A DNA stretch of 64,000 bases from Chloranthus sessilifolius. Its lineage: Eukaryota; Streptophyta; Magnoliopsida; Chloranthales; Chloranthaceae. Below the pieces are notes generated by a model. That model worked only from the letters and a program-made list of their open reading frames with translations. It did no database searches and had not been told where the DNA came from. This document shows positions 57,357 through 64,000 of this stretch, piece after piece. The stretch spans positions 61,974,104-62,038,103 of the forward strand of contig CM037587.1 of NCBI GenBank assembly GCA_021018995.1. Reading direction: 5' to 3'. Position numbers and translations under genes: made by a program. Position 1 is the first letter of the stretch, and each line of letters opens with the position of its first letter.

Positions 57357-59575
57357 TGTAACGACCCGACTTTTCCAATCCTTACGGTATAGGAAAGGCC
57401 GGTTCATCAACTTATTGATTTCTCAATAAGCCGTATTCAAAGTGTTTACACATAACAATGATCTAAAACAGAGGCAAAGTAGTGATAAACCATAAATCAA
57501 AAGCTTGATATAACAAATCTATCACTATGAGGAACCAAAAGGAACCACCGGTGATGGCCAATCCAACACCTAAACTAATGGTTCACGATGATGGTTCCTC
57601 AAGTGATATCAAAAGAACAGAATAAGGCCTAGGGCCCAATATTCAAAACAATATTCAAACAAAATACCAAAAATATAGGATCAAGAGATCAAGGGAAGAA
57701 CTCCTCAGCAGGTAAATCTAATTCCTCCTCAGGAATATAGTCAGAATCCTCCAAATCCTCCGATCCCAAATCAGTCTCAGCACCTGTGACGTATAGTCGA
57801 GGGTGAGCTAACAACAAAGCCCAATAGAGGAAACAGATCTATTTGCATTTCATTATAAGTTCATTATAAGTAAAGGTTTTTCAAAAGACAGAATTCGGAT
57901 CAAATATGGTTTTCAAATGATGCTTTGCAAACGAAATCTCCAGTTCTAATCCTGAGTTAAAACTGAATACATAAATCTGATGTGTTCGAAATTTTCTGAC
58001 TGAGCATGCTTCTTATATTAAATTTATAACTTAATTTTATCTCTCAAATTTCCTATAGCATGAGAGCAAGGTGCATTACCGATGGGAAAACCCTACTGAC
58101 CATCGTCGTTCATGAACCCTTTTTCTGAATGCAACAAGCCCCTACGCTATGAGGGAAACTTGCGCCAAAGTTATACCACAACACGGTTGGTAGAATCTAG
58201 GCATCGTCGACGTACCTCAAATCAAATGCGAGATGCTAACGTATTTCAATACTTATATTCATAACATAAATCGATTTTGGAAGTTCGATCCAAAAGTTCT
58301 GATTCAAGATTTAACTGAGGTTCTGAGGTTCAATTTGCAAAGTTCTTAGTTATAACAAAGTTTCCAAATTTTCAGATTTGTGTCATATAATCAGAGTTTT
58401 ATTCATGCTGTGTGCAACTGAATTTCCAAATTTATACTTCTTAATTTAATAGTAAAACAGTCTTTACTTACAATTTAATGCAAATAAAATACAAGGTTCC
58501 CCTACCTTAACAAAGAGCTTCCAATCAAGCACAAAAAAGTCCTCACCAAGGACTCCCAACAGTCAAAACCTACATATATTAACACTCTCAAAGGTTAATA
58601 TAAAACCAAAATCAAACTAAGAGATTGGATCAAAAATCCAACAAACGATTTGAATGCGAAGCAACAGATTAGACTGACAAATTCAAATTGTGGTCGAATT
58701 TGAAATTGATGGTCGATTCTAAATTCGACCCTCAATTTCAATTTACACTATAAAATTGAAAATCGACACTGATTTTCAATTCGATGGTCGATTCGAAATT
58801 GACCCTCGATTTGAAAATCGATAAATGATTTTCTCGGACATAGAAATTTTGTAAAATTTGGATCTTTGATCCTTTTTTTTTTCGCCATGCATTGTTTAGC
58901 CAATAATTACCTTTATAAACTAAACAAAATACAACATAACATGTTTAACTAACAGGTTTTTAAAAACCTACCTTTTGACGTATATTTAGTTGTTTCCGTT
59001 GCACCAATCACGCATCGGAAAACATCTCAAAGCTCAGCAGTTCAAATTTTCACTTCAGTCCATCCAATAAGGTGACCACAGCCTCATCAGTCAACCAAAT
59101 CACACAGAGGTTCTCACTCTCCACATCACTCTTCTCTTTCTATAGATCAAAATGATCCGAATACAAATCTAAGGTTAATTAATGGTTGAGATGTGAAGAG
59201 GAGTTCTAAATCTTACAAGATCTAAGATCAATGAAGCAAGGCCTTTAAGGCTTAAATTTCCAACGAGAGAGAGAGATTAATCTTCTCTTGCACTCTCTCT
59301 CTTATAACCGACAACTAAACAAATTAATATCTAGATATTATATTTTTGTAACTTATCTCCTAAAATAGAAAAAGTGTCCGACGCTAACCACAAACACCTA
59401 CGTTATGGTGTAAGTCATCGCTTACATGACTTGCACACATCGTTTGACAAAAACCTCTTACCACTAGTCTTAGCATAGCCTTATCTTACTAAAAGTCCAA
59501 AAATATTATACCGTATTTTCCGGGCACGCTTCCCGAGGTAAACGAAAATAGGTCAAAAATATCAGGGATATTTCA
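57357..59575 (-). repeat. E3 right LTR (5' LTR)
   Basis: Pairs with 47616-49805. Long identical runs are broken by many small insertions or deletions. TATA box 58573-58580; palindromic array about 58685-58835. Confidence 0.94.
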
Positions 59576-59580
59576 TGTTT

Positions 59581-61122
59581 TGTTTCATGTTAGCATATGA
59601 TTTCCCTGTCTTGATTGAACCCTGTATATGAAAAGCGATTTTTAAAATCTGCATATGTTTACGAATCCTAGTCAGAATATGATATTTGAACCTAATGATT
59701 ATGTTTTTGAACCCGAATATTTTGAAGAACTTGAAACCGTAAATTTTTGCCTTCATTCGAATTGTTAGATTAGTATATGATTTTTGAAACATGCCTTGAA
59801 ATGAATTTTGTGACTTGATTTCCGTATATGAAATACAATTTTTGATCGGAAACTAGAAATTAATCTTTTCTTAAAAATTTATTTCCAATAAGAATTCGAG
59901 AGCGTAAGTCTATATAAGAAATTGAATCGGAACGTGACATTTGAACTCGAAGATCTAATTAAGACTCCGAAATTGAACTTGAAATTCGAAGCATGTTTTG
60001 TGTATATGAAACCTCGAGCCTTGAACGCGAATAGAAATTCGAATTGTGAATAAGTACGTGAATCTGGACTAAAACATGGATCATAGGAATACTGGATACT
60101 GAATACTGGATAATGAACACTGAATATTTTACACTGGACACTAAATATTGGACACTGAGCATACTGCATTACTGGACCGATACGGCGGGTTGAACCGTAC
60201 ACATTGTACTGTGTATTGGACTGGCTCGGTGGTTAAACTGTGCATCATGTATTGCATACTGGACCAGCTCGGCGGTTAAACCGGGCATCATGTACTGCAT
60301 ACTCCACCAGCTCGGCGGGTTAAACCGTGCATCATGTACTTCATACTGGACCATTGTATACTGTATACTAGACTGACATGTAAGGTTAAACTGTATACGT
60401 TATTCGAAGTAAATAAGAAAACCCTGAAATGATAAGCTAAATCAAAATATATGAATACTGATCATGATTTTTGAAGAAGAACTTGAAACTTGATACTGAT
60501 CACAAGTGAAATAGAAACTGAAAATTATGCTTGCGACGCTGATTTTGAAGTCAAGATTTTATAAATCCTATTTTGAAACCTGTTTTGGATATGATGATGT
60601 TTCATTTTCGAAATTTGATTTTGTCTTGACCTGAAAAATGAAATTGAGGTTTGATTTTTCCGAATGAATTTCAATCAATCAACTCTGTGAATTTGTTTGA
60701 AAAGATGTATATTGGCATTGAATTTCTCTACTGAGCTTAGACTGTTAGCTCATCCCTCAACTATACGCCACAGGAATAAGCTTTGAGCAGGACCTGAAGA
60801 TTTCATTAGATCCTACTGAGAAGCTTCCGTGTTACCTCCAGTTTTGGTATAATTATGGAGCTTTGTAGACATTGGAGTTATATTTTCTATTCTTGTACAC
60901 CACTATTTAGGTGCGGTCAGTCGTCACCGGTGGTTCTTTTGTTTGTTACATGTATAAAGCTTGAGATTTTTATCTGCCATTTTTGTTGCTTGTAAATTTC
61001 AGTTTGTTTGCTCTTATGATATGCCATATCTGTAATGGAACATGGTCTGCAATCCGACGGCACGGGTTTTTCCCAGTTGTACAAAAAAAAAAAAAGTGTT
61101 AGGAAAAATTTGGGCTGTCACA
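59581..61122 (+). repeat. Element F 5' LTR, second part
   Basis: Continues F after the E3 target duplication and ends CTGTCACA next to the primer site. It contains two tandem-repeat zones (60080-60360) and a poly-A run (61083-61095). No gene. Confidence 0.8.
60080..60360. repeat. Tandem repeats in F LTR: 9-10-bp and 44-bp units
   Basis: First, a run of ATACTGGATACTGA-like 9-10-bp units (about 60085-60175). Then about four 43-47-bp units built around CTCGGCGGTTAAACCG and CATCATGTACTGCATACT. The inner CGGCGGGTTAAACCG-type part repeats with small changes. Confidence 0.85.
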
Positions 61123-61124
61123 GG

Positions 61125-61137
61125 TGGTATCAAAGCC
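61125..61137 (+). other. Element F primer binding site (initiator tRNA-Met type)
   Basis: TGGTATCAAAGCC, one change from the usual TGGTATCAGAGCC, two bases after the LTR end. Confidence 0.85.
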
Positions 61138-61381
61138 TAGGCGCTAGGTCTTACTTGGGACTCAAACGCGATGGTAGTAGGTTTCGTCTGATCTTAAGAG
61201 GGTTATCCACGATCCCTGTTCTCTAGGTCTTCTCGGGATTCAGAGCCATGTCTCTGACCGCCTTAAGATTTTGTCAGAGCTTAGGTGTATATTGTCAGGA
61301 CATAGGAACTATAAATTGACATGCTTTTAGTCTTAACGATCACTTATCATTGATATCTTTGTCTTATCTTGGCAGATCAGT

Positions 61382-62450
61382 ATGCCTCCATAAGCCGACA
61401 AAGGGCTAACCGTACCAACGACTTTCCTGTGGGAGAAGGAAACAATGGCAGCCGTCTCAAACAATTGCTAGAGACCATGGTCAACCAACAAGTTACATTG
61501 CTAGTAGAGAGATGCCAACCCTCAGGATTCTAGGATTTTAGACAGATGTGACCTCCTAGCTTCTATGGTCAAACTGATTAGATGGAAGCAGAGCAATGGT
61601 TAAACCAGATGGAGAAGGTTCTTCGGAGAATCCCATGCACCGAAGAAGAGAAAGTGAGTTGGGCCACTTTCCAACTTGAGGGAGAGGCGGATCCATGGTG
61701 GAAGTCCATCAAGAGAACCCGAGCGCTAGGGACACCATGGACATGGGCAGAGTTTATGGAAGTGTTCAATGAGAAGTACTTCCCTGCACCCGAGCGACGA
61801 CAGATGGAGATCCAATTCGCGGCGTTGTAGCAAGGCCAAATGACAGTGTGAGAGTATGAGTTGGAATTCACTAGACTCTCTCGGCTTGTATCATTTCTTA
61901 TGGCTACTGAAATTATGAAAGCCCAAAAGTTTGAGTATGGACTAAGGCCGATGATCAAGGAATAGATTTCCCTGTTTGAGGCGACTACTTATGCACAAGT
62001 CATGAGATTGGCACTTATCGCCGAAAGGGACATCAAAAATATGAACAAGAGAAGTGAAGAACAAAGTTAGAATATGACAAGTCAAGTGCAGCCATATGTC
62101 CATGAGCCTACGAGCCAGAGACTGGGGTTCCTAATGTGAGCACCAAGTCAGCCGGCTCAGACTACATATTTGCAGCCACCTTCAGTTGCACCTCCTACAC
62201 TTTTCGTCTTTCATGTGTTACTACTACCGGAGCAGCAAGGGTTCAACAAACTGCTTGCATGTCTTCATCTGCACCGTATGAACTATGCTCAAGATGTGGG
62301 AAACACCCTAAGATGGAGGTGTGTCGATGGGCCACGGGTGCATGTCTCAGATGTGGCGCACAAGGACATCGCGTGAGAGATTGTCCCGAACCAAGGGAGC
62401 AGACGCCAATTGCGACCAATACTTCGAGGCCCTCTCGATTTTCTAGGTAG
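61382..62450 (+). pseudogene. Element F gag region
   Basis: MEAEQWLNQMEKVLRRIPC, TFQLEGEADPWWKSIKRTR, FMEVFNEKYFPAPERRQME and a CCHC knuckle CLRCGAQGHRVRDCP. A chromovirus-type gag, distinct from E3 gag. No protease, RT or integrase follows. A broken fossil. Confidence 0.82.
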
Positions 62451-63022
62451 AGGCGTATCCACACTGTAGTAGCATCATTTGGGGTAATTTTCCTCTTTAT
62501 TTTGTCTAATTTCACAACCTCCAATGAACGATCATATGTGAAATTCGTTTCTATTTGACACTCCATGAGTTGTGTACACTTTCTATTTACTCGTCGGCAT
62601 ACAAATCTAGCGACCCTACACCTAGAGCAGGGTAGTGACAACTCGCGACGCAAACCTTGAGAGATCAATGAGCAGAGAAACATTTTCTCGAACGCTTATC
62701 AAATGACAAGATACATAGAAGAGATAGGGTCACTGTGAGTACTGATAGGAGGTGAGCCCAATCTTTTAACCAAAGAATCCAAAACACACCTGCCTAACTT
62801 CCATCGTCCATTCGACATGTTCGGCTTCGATGTCAAATGTCTCCTGTATTCCAAATGGCACATATGAATTTTTGAGGGCAAAAATTCCTTCTAGGAGGGA
62901 AAATGTAATGACCCTGATATTCAGGGATGTTGAATAACAGATTCTGGAGGAGAACGCGACTGATTTTGGTCGGAACTACCATGCATCTATTCCGCCCGAA
63001 AATTTTTTAAGACAATTTTTTT
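62451..63022. other. Element F interior tail of unclear origin
   Basis: No pol domain recognised on either strand. Near 62890-62925, GGAGGGAAAATGTAATGACCC looks like a polypurine tract followed by a different LTR start, only about 130 bp before F's own tract. Confidence 0.45.
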
Positions 63023-63035
63023 AAGGTGGGGAGGA
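63023..63035 (+). other. Element F polypurine tract
   Basis: AAGGTGGGGAGGA directly before TGTAACACCCCC. Confidence 0.85.
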
Positions 63036-64000
63036 TGTAACACCCCCGAATTCCCGTACCCGATTCTATGAGTGTTACGTGTGCTCGCTAACCAAAAATA
63101 GTCTGCGCCTTGTAACCTCTACAAAATCAGTCACTAATTCAAATAGGGATTTAAATAATTGATGGTGTATCAGGGCACACTAGAGACATTTGACAATTTT
63201 GACCTTAACACTGAGACAATTTCTTTAACCAGCCTGATCACACGAATGTGACCTGTTTACTCAGACGAACGTGGAATCATTGACCTGAAATTTTCACATC
63301 GATCTCCACGTGTCTGCATAAACTAATTGTTGGGCCTTTGGATGAAACACCCATACACGTGCCCATCTACTTAGAGTAGCCGACACTTTGGTTTTAAAAT
63401 TGATCATGTCGTGTCAAACCGACCACTGTGGCTATTGAAACCCCTGACCCAATGGTGTTCTAAAGGCCCACACACCAAGTGTTGGGTACGGATTGTTCAC
63501 CAAATTAGAACCTTTGGAGATTAAATGGCTCCACGTATAACCAAAGCCCCTGCCACGTCTCCTCTTCATGCACTTGCTTGAAAATTGAGACTCGGATCCA
63601 GAGATGGAACCAGGTCCATGCCCACCCCCACAAACATTTAATTTAAAGGTAATTACCTTTAAGTTAATTAAGAATAAAAAATGAGATGGACGGCCTACAC
63701 GTGATCAAGGGCGATTAGGTGCACCCTAGGCACAAACCGAACCCGAGTCCAGTGACCCAAACTAATATATGTTTATAGGTATAGGTGTAACATCCTGAAA
63801 ACTCAGAACTCGAATACGCCGACTAAATGTGCATGTTCGATACCATAGGCGATGTGCGCTTCAGATTTAAAATAATTATTTTATTATTTTTCGTAAAGGT
63901 GTGCCGTTGTATTAGGGGAGTGCATTGTAAAGTCCACTTTTAGGCCCTTGGATGAGAACTAGTACTCCAAGCCATAGTGTGCGAGCTTCACACTGCATCG
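63036..64000 (+). repeat. Element F 3' LTR (start; runs off the window)
   Basis: First 965 bp of the LTR, matching 45275-46240; the TATA box and palindrome cluster would lie past the window end. Confidence 0.9.

Larger units (their letters stand above)
47616..59575 (-). mobile_element. Element E3: Tekay-like chromovirus
   Basis: 11,960 bp with LTRs of 2,190 and 2,219 bp and target duplication TGTTT (47611-47615 and 59576-59580). The minus-strand order is LTR, initiator-Met primer site, gag with CCHC knuckle, protease, RT with FVDD, RNase H, integrase, chromodomain, accessory ORF region, polypurine tract, LTR. The integrase-chromodomain end marks a chromovirus, most like Tekay/Del. The extra ORFs after the chromodomain are unusual. 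Looks structurally whole; the genes are broken, with many breaks. Confidence 0.93.
45275..64000 (+). mobile_element. Element F: gag-only chromovirus-like element with giant LTRs
   Basis: 5' LTR (45275-47615 plus 59581-61122, about 3.88 kb without E3), a tRNA-iMet-type primer site, about 1.9 kb of interior with gag but no RT or integrase, a polypurine tract and the start of the 3' LTR, which runs past the window. As seen it cannot code for its own copying and would depend on a partner. The LTRs differ by roughly 5%. E3 is nested in it. Confidence 0.82.

Noticed and set aside
62243-62683. 146-residue minus-strand frame in F
   Set aside because: Antisense to F gag and its knuckle; cysteines are by-products of the sense strand.
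1-64000. tRNA or rRNA genes
   Set aside because: Only tRNA 3'-end complements (primer sites) were seen; no full tRNA gene or rRNA sequence was recognised.

Overview
This window is plant intergenic DNA made almost entirely of nested LTR retrotransposons. The evidence is Ty3/gypsy pol proteins of the Athila, Tat/Ogre and Tekay-like chromovirus types, plant-type primer binding sites (tRNA-Asp, tRNA-Arg and initiator tRNA-Met complements), a plant mobile domain (PMD) fragment and an L1-type LINE tail. No intact host gene is visible. The species cannot be named from the sequence. The setting looks like gene-poor, probably heterochromatic DNA.

Layout. 1-3.8 kb: a possible last exon of an unidentified host gene on the minus strand, an AT microsatellite, and a 3' LINE fragment ending in poly(A). 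3.8-6.2 kb: a Tat/Ogre-like fragment (D, plus strand). 6.2-6.7 kb: an Athila-like LTR fragment. 6.7-7.26 and 19.09-19.55 kb: two halves of a PMD-like pseudogene, split by element E2 (7259-19081, Athila-like, minus, target duplication GCCTT). 19.55-20.1 kb: a Tat-type LTR fragment. 20.1-20.67 kb: a stretch with 40-bp repeats. 20.68-22.5 kb: a partial E2-type LTR. 22.5-24.6 and 38.8-42.4 kb: a Tat/Ogre-like element (T2, minus) whose gag region is interrupted by element E1 (24606-38783, Athila-like, minus, target duplication GGGAT, LTRs about 1% different). 42.4-45.27 kb: an Athila-like element (C, plus) whose LTR was entered by T2 and whose integrase end was entered by F. 45.27 kb to the window end: F, a plus-strand gag-only chromovirus-like element with LTRs near 3.9 kb; its left LTR holds E3 (47616-59575, Tekay-like chromovirus, minus, target duplication TGTTT).

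Main observation. At least five unrelated LTR families here (E1, E2, E3, T2, F) each carry their own short palindromic, CpG-containing motif, repeated in regular arrays and kept to non-coding parts. E1 is clearest: 46 copies of TCAATCGATTGA or close variants, none single, in 22 groups, with 23 of 24 within-group spacings exactly 22 bp (12-bp arm, 10-bp unlike loop). In E1, E2, E3 and T2 the arrays lie upstream of a TATA box in the LTR. They also lie upstream of a TATA-like box at a second, internal place: before an accessory ORF in E1, E2 and (weakly) E3, and before gag in T2. This suggests family-private, helically phased control elements shared by an LTR promoter and an internal promoter. 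The pattern is read directly from the sequence; the promoter role is inference.

Accessory ORFs lie between integrase and the 3' LTR in E1, E2 and E3, which is unusual for the chromovirus E3. E1 and E2 also share a conserved non-coding block next to the polypurine tract although their LTRs differ.
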